A stretch of DNA of 64,000 bases from Streptomyces coffeae (GTDB lineage Bacteria > Actinomycetota > Actinomycetes > Streptomycetales > Streptomycetaceae), in assembly GCF_016741875.1 (NCBI RefSeq), contig NZ_JAERRF010000006.1, positions 186,001 through 250,000 on the forward strand. The letters are read 5' to 3'. Of this stretch, positions 36,666 to 45,068 are shown piece after piece (the first letter of the stretch is position 1; each line of letters opens with the position of its first letter). The notes below the pieces were generated by a model. That model saw nothing but the letters and a program-made list of their open reading frames with translations. It ran no database searches and was not told the origin of the DNA. Made by a program: the position numbers and the translations under genes.

Positions 36666-38294
36666 TCAGGCGAACGGCACACGGGCCAGCGGCTCGAGCC
36701 GGTCCTCGTCCAGCATCGCCCGGCAGCGGAACCGCTGGATCTTTCCGCTCGGGGTCTTCGGCAGGGCGCCACGCGGCAGGAAAACACACTCCGACAGCGC
36801 GACACCGCACTTCTCCCGTGCCACGGCCGCCGCCTGGTCCGCGATCGGCCGGAAGTCCCGCGGCTTGCCCTGGGGCTCCAGCATCAGCACCAGCCGGGGC
36901 AGTTCCCCGGAAGCGCCGATGTCCACCACCGCCGCACACCCCTTGCGCACCTGGGGGAAGGAGTCCACGGCCGACTCGATCTCGGCGGCGTAGATCTTCC
37001 GTCCGCCGACGGAGAGCATGTCGTCGACACGCCCCATCACATACAGCTCGCCGTCATGGACGAAGCCCAGGTCGCCGGTGCGCAGCCGGCTGTTCACAAA
37101 ACGGTCGGCGGTACGCTCGGGATCGGCGTAGTACCCCTGGGCCAGGCTCGGTGAGCCGACCTCGATCTCGGCCACCTCGCCCGAGGACCCGGCCACCACC
37201 TCGACACCGGGGAGCGCCACTCCGTTGGAGACCAGCCGGGTGGCCCGGGGGTGGTCGGCGGACACCTCCACCGCCTTCCGATCCAGCAGCGCCGCACCGT
37301 CGAAAACCAGCGAGGACGGGGCGTCGGCCCATGGCTTGCCGGTCACCGCGAGGGTGGCCTCGGCCATACCGTAGGCGGGCTGGAAGGCGGTACCGGACAG
37401 TCCGAACCGGCCGAACTTCCCGGTGGCCGTGGACAGCGTGTCCCAGTCCACGCGCTCGGCCCCGATCACCGCGGCGCGCAGCCGCAGCTCCTTGGGGAGT
37501 TCCGCGCGTCCCTGGGCGCGGGCGGCGAGATGGACCGCGGTGCTGGTGCCGGCGGTCATGGTGGCCTCGTACTCGGACATGTCACGGAACCAGCTGCGGG
37601 GCGCCATCGCGAAGCGCTCGGGCGTGGACAGCACGAAGTGGAAGTCGTACGCCCAGGCGTAGAGCAGACAGCCGAACATCCCCATGTCGTGCGAGAGCGG
37701 CAGCCAGGACACCACGGTGTCATGGGCGGGCCGACCACCGGTCAGAGCAAGGATGATCTTCATCTGCTCTTCGATGGCGCGGGTGGTGAGCGCACATCCC
37801 TTGGGGGTGCTGGTGCTGCCCGAGGAGTACTGGATGAAGGCGATGTCCTCCGGCCCCGGCGGACTGGGCTCGATGGTCCCGGAGCCGCGCAGGGACGCCC
37901 ACCCGGCCACCGGCAGCTGAGCGGCCAGCTCCTCGGGCACCAGGGATGTCAGCCAGTCGTCCATCAGCAGCAGCGTCGGGTCCAGCCGCGCGGCGACGGC
38001 GGCGAATTGGCACCGGTACTCCGCCGGGCTCTGGCCGCGGGTGGGCAGTGGCAGCGAGGCCACCGCGCCGCCCGCCAGCCAGATGGCGAGCAGTCCGCGG
38101 ACCGTCTCCGGGGTGTTGGTCAGGACGGTGGCCACCCGGGTGCCGGGCCGCACTCCGTGGGCGCGCAGCCGCGTGGCCATCCCCTGGGCGTCGGCGACCA
38201 CCTCGCGCCATGGTGTGTGCTCGAATTCCTCACCGGACCAGGCGTGCAGGGTGCCGCCCGACGAGCGGTTGGTCAGGGCGTTCCACAATTGCAT
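36666..38294 (-). CDS. Fatty-acyl-AMP ligase
   Basis: A 542-residue ANL-superfamily adenylating enzyme. It has the phosphate loop IQYSSGSTSTPKGC, WLPLSHDMGMFGCLLYAW (a pattern specific to FAAL proteins), AYGMAEATLAVTG, the aspartate motif RTGDLGFVHDGELYVMGR and VGGRKIYAAEIESAV. FAALs activate long-chain acids as adenylates and pass them to an ACP rather than CoA; an ACP gene lies divergently 624 bp away. It starts at MQLWNALTNRS. It probably supplies the acyl starter for the pathway. Confidence 0.92.
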   Translation of the reverse strand: MQLWNALTNRSSGGTLHAWSGEEFEHTPWREVVADAQGMATRLRAHGVRPGTRVATVLTNTPETVRGLLAIWLAGGAVASLPLPTRGQSPAEYRCQFAAVAARLDPTLLLMDDWLTSLVPEELAAQLPVAGWASLRGSGTIEPSPPGPEDIAFIQYSSGSTSTPKGCALTTRAIEEQMKIILALTGGRPAHDTVVSWLPLSHDMGMFGCLLYAWAYDFHFVLSTPERFAMAPRSWFRDMSEYEATMTAGTSTAVHLAARAQGRAELPKELRLRAAVIGAERVDWDTLSTATGKFGRFGLSGTAFQPAYGMAEATLAVTGKPWADAPSSLVFDGAALLDRKAVEVSADHPRATRLVSNGVALPGVEVVAGSSGEVAEIEVGSPSLAQGYYADPERTADRFVNSRLRTGDLGFVHDGELYVMGRVDDMLSVGGRKIYAAEIESAVDSFPQVRKGCAAVVDIGASGELPRLVLMLEPQGKPRDFRPIADQAAAVAREKCGVALSECVFLPRGALPKTPSGKIQRFRCRAMLDEDRLEPLARVPFA

Positions 38295-38917
38295 GGGTTG
38301 TCCCCCGTCGTCTCGCTCCGCCGGCTGATCCGGTCGCCCGGCCGCCGTCCCCTTCTTCGCCGGTGGATAAGCCGGACGTCGACGAGGTCGACGTATCTCC
38401 GTGCTCCCCTAATTGATCAGGCATGTCACCTCTGATCGTCACAGCGGCTTGGCCATCTCCCGTAGGTCGAACTGGCGCTCGGGGTGGCGATGGTCCACAC
38501 GCCATTTTTTGGTACCCCGGCAAAGGAGTTCAACCCCCCACCCGGTGGCAGGACGTTGCCAATTTTCCGGAGGTTCTCTGTGGCAGGTCCTTGCCATTTT
38601 CCGCGACACGCATGGCCACACGTGCTTCAGCGGTTGTGATGGGGGCGATCCTGAAGCCACGGCCCCGGTTCACACTCTTTCATGGTCCGAAACTCTACGG
38701 CACGGCGGGGAGTTGGCGGAGACACTCTGGCGATGACCTTGTCGGTCGGGCAAGATGGCAACCGAGTTCGACGGGGGACAGCTCGGGTTGGTTTCTGCGC
38801 CATTCATCGCGAGTGCCGGGAGTGGTTCCGCGCAGCCGTGCCCGCGTTCCCGCACCATGAGCATCCAGTTTCGGACCGGTTTACGGTCGCGTAACCAATC
38901 CAGGAGAGGTGAAGCTC
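38295..38917. promoter_or_regulatory. 623-bp divergent control region between the FAAL and ACP genes
   Basis: No gene has coding character here. It is more AT-rich than the flanks and contains two near-identical direct repeats at 38546-38569 and 38581-38603 (35-bp period). Each holds a dyad TGGCA-N6-TGCCA followed by an AT stretch ATTTTCCG. A weaker relative with GCCATTTTTT lies at 38491-38510. The GGAGAGG at 38903 is the RBS of the ACP gene. This is the natural place for a pathway regulator to bind, although no regulator gene lies within the cluster. Confidence 0.65.
38546..38603. repeat. Tandem dyad-containing direct repeats
   Basis: Copy 1 is TGGCAGGACGTTGCCA plus AATTTTCCG; copy 2 is TGGCAGGTCCTTGCCA plus TTTTCCG. 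Each core has five-base inverted arms around six variable bases. The start-to-start distance of 35 bp places both on nearly the same DNA face, as for cooperative dimers of a regulator. Confidence 0.75.
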
Positions 38918-39163
38918 GTGATTACCGTCGAGGACGTCTGCGGTCTCATAGCCAAGAAGCTCGGCAGCAAGGCGGGTTCGTTCACGCTCAACGCCGATAC
39001 CGCCTTCGAGGAGGTCGGTCTGTCGAGTCTCCAGATCGCCGACATCGTCTACACCATCGAGGACGACGCGGGCATCGAATTCGACCCGAGTCAGGCCGCC
39101 GGCGTGAAGACCGTGGGCGATCTTGTGAAGCTGGCCGAGGCCACCAAGGCGAGCGCCCAGTGA
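38918..39163 (+). CDS. Free-standing acyl carrier protein (second)
   Basis: An 81-residue protein starting GTG at 38918, eight bases after CAGGAGAGG; the GTG at 38909 overlaps that RBS and is less likely. MITVEDVCGLIAKKLGSKAG then EEVGLSSLQIADIVYTIEDD, with Ser37 replacing the usual DS pair context (LSS). It overlaps the next gene, encoding a methyltransferase, so that enzyme probably acts on an acyl chain bound to this ACP. Confidence 0.9.
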   Translation: MITVEDVCGLIAKKLGSKAGSFTLNADTAFEEVGLSSLQIADIVYTIEDDAGIEFDPSQAAGVKTVGDLVKLAEATKASAQ

Positions 39164-40023
39164 CGGTCGGCTATCAAGGTGCCACCGCGGAATCGATCAG
39201 GCACCACTACGACGTCTCCAACGATTTCTATGAGCTGTGGCTGGACGAGGAGCTGACCTACACCTGCGCCTTGTGGGGCGAGGGGGACACTCTGGAGGAC
39301 GCCCAGCGGCGGAAGCTGGACCATCTGATCGAAGGCGCCCGCGCGCCGGGTGCCCGGCGGGTGCTCGACATCGGCTGTGGGTGGGGCAGTCTGCTCAAGC
39401 GGCTGGTCGGGACGTATGGCGTCGGGCAGGCCGTGGGGCTGACGCTCAGTAGCGGTCAGGCGGAGTATCTGAACCGGCTGGAGTTGCCCCGCACCGAGAT
39501 CCGGGTGCAGAACTGGCTGGACCACGAGCCGGGGGAGGGGTACGACGCCATCATCTCCATCGGCGCCTTCGAGCACTTCGCGCGTACCGGACTTTCCCGC
39601 GCCGAGCGGGTCGCGGCCTACCGGGAATTCTTCCAAAGATGCCGGTCCTGGCTCCCCCGGGGCGGTCGGCTCGCGCTCCAGACCAATATCAAGGGCAACA
39701 ATACGATCATGGACAAGCGGACGGTCCGTGACTTGATGTTCATCATGGAGACGATCTTTCCAGAGTCCGAGATTCCTGCGCTCTCCGAGGTCCTGGAGGG
39801 CAGTGAGAAACACTTCGACGTCGTCACCTTGCGCAACGACCCGGACCACTACAGCCGCACCTGTCAGGAGTGGCTGAACCGGCTGCGGACGAATCGCCAG
39901 AAGGCCGTGGAATGTGTCGGCGAGCGCAATGTCACCCACTACGAGCGGTACTTGGGTGCAACGGTCGAGCACTTCGCCAAGCGTCACCTGGGGCTGTCGA
40001 GAATGGTTCTCGAAGCGGTGTGA
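39160..40023 (+). CDS. Cyclopropane-fatty-acid-synthase-like SAM methyltransferase
   Basis: A 287-residue protein with GTG at 39160 overlapping the ACP stop. It carries the CFA/mycolic-acid methyltransferase signatures: ESIRHHYDVSNDFYELWLDEELTYTCALW, VLDIGCGWGSLLKRLV (SAM), GLTLSSGQAEYL, ISIGAFEHFA, and QEWLNRLRTNRQK. Family members methylate or cyclopropanate double bonds in acyl chains. At 287 residues it is a compact version. It probably alkylates an olefin in the ACP-bound intermediate. Confidence 0.9.
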   Translation: MTVGYQGATAESIRHHYDVSNDFYELWLDEELTYTCALWGEGDTLEDAQRRKLDHLIEGARAPGARRVLDIGCGWGSLLKRLVGTYGVGQAVGLTLSSGQAEYLNRLELPRTEIRVQNWLDHEPGEGYDAIISIGAFEHFARTGLSRAERVAAYREFFQRCRSWLPRGGRLALQTNIKGNNTIMDKRTVRDLMFIMETIFPESEIPALSEVLEGSEKHFDVVTLRNDPDHYSRTCQEWLNRLRTNRQKAVECVGERNVTHYERYLGATVEHFAKRHLGLSRMVLEAV

Positions 40024-40060
40024 ACGGAAAACACTGGTGGTTCGTGTCAAGGGGCCCTCA

Positions 40061-41383
40061 TTGAGCAACCTGAAACATGTCGTGTACTGGCACGACACCG
40101 AGTCCGTGGTGTCCGGACCCCCGCTGCGGGAGTCGGTCGACTGCGATGTGTGCATTGTCGGTGGTGGATTCACCGGACTGTGGACGGCCTACTTCCTCAA
40201 GGAGGCCGAACCAGCGCTGGACATCCATCTCGTGGAAGCGAAACATTCCGGTTACGGAGCCTCCGGGCGGGCGGATGGATTTATCACCCCGACCATCGGC
40301 AAGGACCTCCAGGCGCTCGTCAAGAAGTTCGGCGCACAGCGGGCCCTGGAAGCCACCCAGGCCGTCGGCCGCTCCATCCTGGAAATCGGCCGGTTCACCC
40401 GGAAGAACAAGATCGACGCCGGATACGAGGCCAATGACTACCTGATGGTCGCCACCGACCGCGGGCAGGTCAGACGATTACGGGAGGACCGGGAACTGGC
40501 CGGGCGCATCGGCGGAGTCGCGCCCGAGATCCTCACCGGGCAACAGGCCCGGGAGATCATCGACTCGCCCGCCGTCCAGGCCGGTATGCGGGTCGGCGGC
40601 GCCCTGGTCAACCCGTTCCGGCTGGCGCGCGGAATCGCCCGGGTGGTCCGGGACAAGGGCGTGGTCATCCATGACAGCACCCCCTGTCTGCGGGTCGAGC
40701 CCGGTGTGCGGACCACCGTCGTCACCGCGGGCGGACGGGTCACCGCCGACAAGGTGGTGCTCGCCACCAACGTCCACATGGACGCGTTCCGGCCGTTCCG
40801 CCACCGGGTCATCCCCATCTGGACCTACGCGATGGTGAGCGAGCCGCTGACGGACCGGCAGGCCGCGCGGGTGCGCTGGGCCGGACGTGAGGGCATGGTG
40901 GAGGCCAAGTCCCTGCTGACCTGCGCCCGTTTTACCCATGACAACCGCATCATGTTCGCCGGTGGTCCCGCGCCGTACTACTACGGTCGTGACAAGCGGC
41001 AGCGCAACATGAACCGCGCCGAGGTCTACCGCGCCATCCGCCATGAGTTCCAGCGGTTCTTCCCGCAGTGGGACGACGTGTCCTTCACCTACGCCTATGG
41101 CGGCACCGCCGACGTCGTCCGTGACTACGCACCGCACTTCGGCCGACTGGGCCACGGTGTGTTCTACGGCTACGGCTACTGCGGCAACGGCATCGCGGCC
41201 ACCCACACCGGTGGCAAGGTCCTGCGTGACCTGGTGCTCGGCAAGGACACCGACTACTCACGGCTGCTGCTGGTCGACAACGACCGGCGCAAGCCCCCGC
41301 CCCCGTTCCCGCCCGACCCCTTCCTCTTCGCCGGAGCCCGGATGGCACCGCGGCTGATGGACTGGAAGGACGCCCGGCCATGA
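40061..41383 (+). CDS. FAD-dependent amine/amino-acid oxidase-like oxidoreductase
   Basis: A 440-residue DAO-family protein. The start is taken as TTG at 40061 (AAGGGG upstream); a GTG at 40037 is an alternative. It has the Rossmann FAD motif CDVCIVGGGFTGLWTAYFLKE, HSGYGASGRADGF, the central VTADKVVLATNVHMDAF and the C-terminal GYGYCGNGIAATHTGGK. The closest shapes are gamma-glutamylputrescine-oxidase-like enzymes, which oxidise C-N bonds, so the product may contain nitrogen. Codon 140 is TTA. It overlaps the next gene by four bases. Confidence 0.87.
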   Translation: MSNLKHVVYWHDTESVVSGPPLRESVDCDVCIVGGGFTGLWTAYFLKEAEPALDIHLVEAKHSGYGASGRADGFITPTIGKDLQALVKKFGAQRALEATQAVGRSILEIGRFTRKNKIDAGYEANDYLMVATDRGQVRRLREDRELAGRIGGVAPEILTGQQAREIIDSPAVQAGMRVGGALVNPFRLARGIARVVRDKGVVIHDSTPCLRVEPGVRTTVVTAGGRVTADKVVLATNVHMDAFRPFRHRVIPIWTYAMVSEPLTDRQAARVRWAGREGMVEAKSLLTCARFTHDNRIMFAGGPAPYYYGRDKRQRNMNRAEVYRAIRHEFQRFFPQWDDVSFTYAYGGTADVVRDYAPHFGRLGHGVFYGYGYCGNGIAATHTGGKVLRDLVLGKDTDYSRLLLVDNDRRKPPPPFPPDPFLFAGARMAPRLMDWKDARP

Positions 41384-42408
41384 GCGCACCACGGACCGTA
41401 CTGCTCACCGGTGCCTCCGGTGTGGTCGGCCGATCCCTGCTGCGGGAGAACACGAGCCCCACGGACGGCCGGGAGGCCGCGGGGCTGCGCATCATCGCCG
41501 CCTCCCACAGCGCCCCCGCGCCCGAGGCCGAGCGGTCGGTGGCATGCGATGTCACGGCGGAGCGCTTCGGGCTGGACAAGGAGAGCTACGCGGCGCTGGC
41601 CGGTGCGGTGGATGTGGTCATCCACTCCGCCGGGCTGACGGAATGGGGGCTGCCCGCCGAGCGGTACCAGCCGGTCAACATCGACGGCACCCGGCGGGTC
41701 GTCGAGTTCGCCGAACGGGCCGGCGCGGTCGTCCACTTCATGAGTACGGCCTTCGTGGCCGCGCTCGCCGACACCGCCCCGACGCCACTCGGCGAGGGCA
41801 ATGTGTGCCGCCGCTACATCGAGTCCAAGCACCGGGCCGAGGAGTTGCTGCGCGAGTCCGGAGTGGCGCACACCGTGTTCCGGCCCACCAATCTGGTCGG
41901 CGACTCGGTGACCGGCTGGACCTCCCAGGGCCAGATCGTCCAGCTGATGTCCGACTGGATCGGCCGTGGCCGGGCGCCCTTCGTCCCGGCCCACGCCGGG
42001 ATCCGGATGGACTTCGTCCCGCAGGACCTGCTGTCCAAGGCGGTGCTGCGGGCCATCCAACTCGGCGACGACCGGGGCGAGTTCTGGGTCACGTACGGGG
42101 CCGAGGCGATGGATGTGGCCGCATGTCTCCAGGTGGTCGGCAAGCACGCGGCCGCCCGGGGCCGTGAGCTCACCGTCCCGCCGATCGTGGATCCCGCGTC
42201 GCTGGACCCGGCCGAGCTGGAGCGGATGCCGCCGATGACCCGCTCCTACCTCTCCGTGCTGCGCGATGTCAGCGAGGTCACCGTGTGCAGCGGCGGGGTA
42301 CTGCCCACCTCCATGCCCGAACTCCGCGAGCGCTACGGCGTCCCGCACGTGTCCGACACCACGGCGTACCTCCGCAGCCTGGAGTACGCCACGGCGCACC
42401 TGAGCTGA
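41380..42408 (+). CDS. NAD-dependent epimerase/dehydratase family protein
   Basis: A 342-residue extended SDR with ATG overlapping the oxidase stop. The cofactor motif is TVLLTGASGVVGRSLL and the catalytic motif RYIESKHRAEELL, with VHFMSTAFVAA providing the Ser. Extended SDRs in polyketide pathways act as 3-beta-HSD-like dehydrogenases, reductases of acyl thioesters, or sugar epimerases; there are no other sugar genes here, so oxidation or reduction of the acyl chain is more likely. Confidence 0.87.
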   Translation: MSAPRTVLLTGASGVVGRSLLRENTSPTDGREAAGLRIIAASHSAPAPEAERSVACDVTAERFGLDKESYAALAGAVDVVIHSAGLTEWGLPAERYQPVNIDGTRRVVEFAERAGAVVHFMSTAFVAALADTAPTPLGEGNVCRRYIESKHRAEELLRESGVAHTVFRPTNLVGDSVTGWTSQGQIVQLMSDWIGRGRAPFVPAHAGIRMDFVPQDLLSKAVLRAIQLGDDRGEFWVTYGAEAMDVAACLQVVGKHAAARGRELTVPPIVDPASLDPAELERMPPMTRSYLSVLRDVSEVTVCSGGVLPTSMPELRERYGVPHVSDTTAYLRSLEYATAHLS

Positions 42409-42438
42409 GACGCGCCCCCCAACGGAAGGACTGCAACG

Positions 42439-43383
42439 GTGAATGACGGCTGGAACCCACCGGACCTCAGCACGGCAGTGGCGGTGGTCACCGGCGCCAG
42501 CCGGGGCGTGGGCCGTGGTATCGCCGCCGCGCTCGGCGCGGCGGGGGCGACCGTGTACGTCACGGGCCGCAGTGTGCGTGACGGAAGCCGGACCGAGGAT
42601 CTGCCGGGCACGGTGCACGAGACGGCCGAGGAGGTCACCCGGCGCGGTGGCACGGGCATCGCCGTACGGTGCGACCACCGCGATCCGACGGACAACGAGG
42701 CGCTGTTCGAGCGGATCAGGACCGGCCACGGGCGGCTCGATCTGCTGGTCAACAACGCCTGGGGTGGCTACGAGCGGTCCTCCGAGGTGCGCTTCGACGC
42801 CCCGTACTGGGATCAGCCCATGTGGCGCTACGACCTGTTCGAGGGGTCGCTGCGGGCTCAGTACGACGTGACCCGCCGTCTCACCCGGCTGATGCTCCCG
42901 GAGAAGCGCGGGCTGATCGTGGGCATCAGCTTCTCCGACGGGGACATCTATCTGGGGCAGGTGGGCTACGACGTGTTCAAGTCGGCCTCGGACCGTATGT
43001 GCCGGGGGTTCGCCGCCGATCTGCGCAGGACCGACATCACGGCCGTCTCCCTGCACCCCGGCTTCGTCCGCACCGAACGGGTGGAGGCGGCCTGGGACGC
43101 CCTCGGCAGCGGCCCCGCCGCGGTGGTGCACACACCGGAGTACGTCGGCCGCGCGGTGGTCTCGCTGCTGGCGGACCCCGAGGTCAAGGAGTACACCGGA
43201 CAGGTGCTGGCCACCGGTGACCTGGCCGAGCGGTACGGCTTCGACGACGTGGACGGCAACCGGCCCCCGGCCTTCCGGCTGGAGGGGCGGATGACGCTGG
43301 CCACGCGCATGGATCGGCTGAACCGGGTGGTCACGCAGCGCGCGGAACAGCAGCAATCCGGATACGAGGGCTCGAGCCGCTAG
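42439..43383 (+). CDS. Short-chain dehydrogenase/reductase
   Basis: A 314-residue classical SDR with GTG at 42439 after GGAAGGA. Its N-terminal VAVVTGASRGVGRGIAAALG binds NADP(H), NNAWGGYE is the NNAG-like motif, and GYDVFKSASDRM supplies Tyr and Lys; the Ser lies in VGISFSDGD. It is longer than usual because of a C-terminal extension after TGDLAERYGFDDVDG. It is the last gene of the biosynthetic run and is convergent with the next gene, with only five bases between stops. Confidence 0.88.
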   Translation: MNDGWNPPDLSTAVAVVTGASRGVGRGIAAALGAAGATVYVTGRSVRDGSRTEDLPGTVHETAEEVTRRGGTGIAVRCDHRDPTDNEALFERIRTGHGRLDLLVNNAWGGYERSSEVRFDAPYWDQPMWRYDLFEGSLRAQYDVTRRLTRLMLPEKRGLIVGISFSDGDIYLGQVGYDVFKSASDRMCRGFAADLRRTDITAVSLHPGFVRTERVEAAWDALGSGPAAVVHTPEYVGRAVVSLLADPEVKEYTGQVLATGDLAERYGFDDVDGNRPPAFRLEGRMTLATRMDRLNRVVTQRAEQQQSGYEGSSR

Positions 43384-43388
43384 GAGGC

Positions 43389-43976
43389 TCAGCCGGGCAC
43401 TGCGGATCCGGACCGCCGGTAGTGGAGCAGGGCCACACCATTGCCGAAGGCCCGGGTCCCGGCCAGTTCCAGCGCGGTGGTGGTGTCCGAGGGCCGGAAG
43501 AGGGGTCTGCCCTGTCCGAGCAGCACCGGATGGACATAGATCTGGTACTCGTCGATCAGGTCGTGCCGTCGGAATGTCTCGGCCAGGTCGGCTCCGCTGA
43601 GCACCAGATCGCCACCCGGCTGTGCCTTCAGCGCCATGATGGTGTCCACCTCGACCTCATTGAGGACAGTGGTGTTCCAGTCGGCGCTGGTGAGGGTCCG
43701 GGAGAACACGATCTTGGGCATCTCCCGCCAGATCGCGGCGAACTCGGCCATGGTCTCGGTACACGACGGGTCGGCGTCGGCCGTCGGCCAGAAGTCGGCC
43801 ATCAGCTCGTGGGTGACACGTCCACTGAGGAAAGCACCCATGGCAGCGAGGTGTTCATTGAAGTAGCGATGCAGCTCGTCGTCGACCTGGTGCCAGTCGA
43901 TTTCGCGGTTCGGCCCCTCGAAGTAGCCGTCGAGGGACACCGACATCGACAGGATGATCTTTCTCAGTGCGGTCAT
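43389..43976 (-). CDS. Dihydrofolate reductase/RibD C-terminal family protein
   Basis: A 195-residue protein starting ATG at 43976 (MTALRKIILSMSVSLDGYFEGPN). The segments MGAFLSGRVTHELMADFWP, MPKIVFSRTL, GGDLVLSGADLAETFRRHDLIDEYQIYVHPVLLGQGRPLF are those of RibD_C stand-alone reductases, a common streptomycete family with unknown substrates. It is not obviously part of the metabolite cluster. Confidence 0.92.
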   Translation of the reverse strand: MTALRKIILSMSVSLDGYFEGPNREIDWHQVDDELHRYFNEHLAAMGAFLSGRVTHELMADFWPTADADPSCTETMAEFAAIWREMPKIVFSRTLTSADWNTTVLNEVEVDTIMALKAQPGGDLVLSGADLAETFRRHDLIDEYQIYVHPVLLGQGRPLFRPSDTTTALELAGTRAFGNGVALLHYRRSGSAVPG

Positions 43977-44085
43977 GTCCGTGACGATACGCCTGCGGGG
44001 CGTAGCGGAACCGGCGTGACTCCGTGTCCGGGTCGGCCGGTTCCGCTTCCGATTCGCCTTACGGGAGGATCGGAGGGGCGGAGGG

Positions 44086-44460
44086 TCAGACCTCCAGATC
44101 CGCTTCGATCTTGCGCAGCTGGTGGCGGGCCATGGCGAGATTGGCGCGGTTCTTGTCCAGCGCCAGGTAGAGGAAGAGCCCCTGGCTGTCACGCCCCTTC
44201 AGCAGCCGGATCAGGTGGTACTGGGTGCCGAGGGTGATGAGGATGTCCTCGATGCCGTCCTTGAGGCCGAGCTGTTCCATGGTGCGCACCTTGGCGCGCA
44301 CGACATCGGTATTGCCCGCGGCGGCCACCGTCAGGTCGAGATCCTTCCCGCCGCCCACGGTGCCCAGGGCCATACCGCTGGAGTAGTCGACCAGCGCGGC
44401 GCCGAGGCTGCCCTCGATGGTCGTCATCGCCTCTTTGAGCGCGGTTTGGGTGTTCGCCAT
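44086..44460 (-). CDS. Roadblock/LC7 domain protein
   Basis: A 124-residue protein (MANTQTALKEAMTTIEGSLGAALVDYSSGMALGTVG) with the roadblock fold through LITLGTQYHLIRLLKGR to FLYLALDKNRANLAMARHQL. These MglB-like proteins dimerise and act as GTPase-activating or scaffold components. It is the last of a set of four co-directional genes and most resembles the protein at 45890-46303 (both have ITLGT/VTTGT-x-YHLLR and LYL-LD-x-R-x-NLA-MAR patterns), suggesting a tandem duplication. Confidence 0.88.
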   Translation of the reverse strand: MANTQTALKEAMTTIEGSLGAALVDYSSGMALGTVGGGKDLDLTVAAAGNTDVVRAKVRTMEQLGLKDGIEDILITLGTQYHLIRLLKGRDSQGLFLYLALDKNRANLAMARHQLRKIEADLEV

Positions 44461-44593
44461 GACGAAGGTTCCTTTCGATCGGGTGATGTCCGGGTGGGTC
44501 CGGATGGTGGTGATGCGGTCGTGGGTTCACGCCGGGGTCGTGGCGTGAACGGGCCGTGGCGGGGCCGTGGGGACGGGGTGGAAAGGAGGCGGG

Positions 44594-44989
44594 CTAGGTA
44601 TGGTGCTCGGCCCGTGAGAGGGCGCCGCCGACCAGGTCGGCGATCCGGGCGCCCGACCGACGGGCCTCCATATGGAGCCGCCCGACGTTGGTGCGCTGTC
44701 CCGCCAGAACGGTCAACACCGCCGCGGGCCCGGCCGCGTAGGTGGCGACATAGCCGTCCTCGCCGCGTACCAGCAGTTCGCGGAAGGCGCCCCGGCTGGT
44801 GGCGTCCGCGAGGGACTGCGAAACTCCGAGGGCCGCGGCGGTCAGCGCGGCGACACCCTCGGGTTCGACGGTGGCCGTGTCATGCGCCAGGACCAGCCCG
44901 TCGCTGGTGGCGGCCAGGGCGCCGGTGACATCGACGACCCGGGCCCGTAACCGCCGGAGTTCCTCCAGCACATCGGGTTCGGCGGCCAT
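44594..44989 (-). CDS. Roadblock/LC7 domain protein (divergent member)
   Basis: A 131-residue protein; the start at MAAEPDVLEELRRL (44989) follows GAGAGGAAAC. LRARVVDVTGALAATSDGLVLAHDTATVEPEGVAALTAAALGVSQSLAD and GEDGYVATYAAGPAAVLTVLAG are the CvnB/MglB-type roadblock pattern and differ from the two neighbouring copies. Conservon operons pair such a protein with a kinase, a DUF742 protein and a GTPase, none of which is here. Confidence 0.85.
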   Translation of the reverse strand: MAAEPDVLEELRRLRARVVDVTGALAATSDGLVLAHDTATVEPEGVAALTAAALGVSQSLADATSRGAFRELLVRGEDGYVATYAAGPAAVLTVLAGQRTNVGRLHMEARRSGARIADLVGGALSRAEHHT

Positions 44990-45068
44990 CAGTTGTTTCC
45001 TCTCCGTGCGCTGCCGCAAGGTGCGTCTCATGACGGTGCGCAAGAAGCGGCCGGGGCGGTCGGTGGAA

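Noticed and set aside
38755..39159. In-frame upstream extension of the CFA-like methyltransferase that would overlap the ACP gene
   Set aside because: The methyltransferase homology begins at 39160 with a GTG overlapping the ACP stop, and the extension is in a different frame from the clear ACP.
44594..44989. Conservon (cvn) signalling operon
   Set aside because: Only roadblock proteins are present. No CvnA kinase, DUF742 protein or CvnD GTPase lies in the operon.
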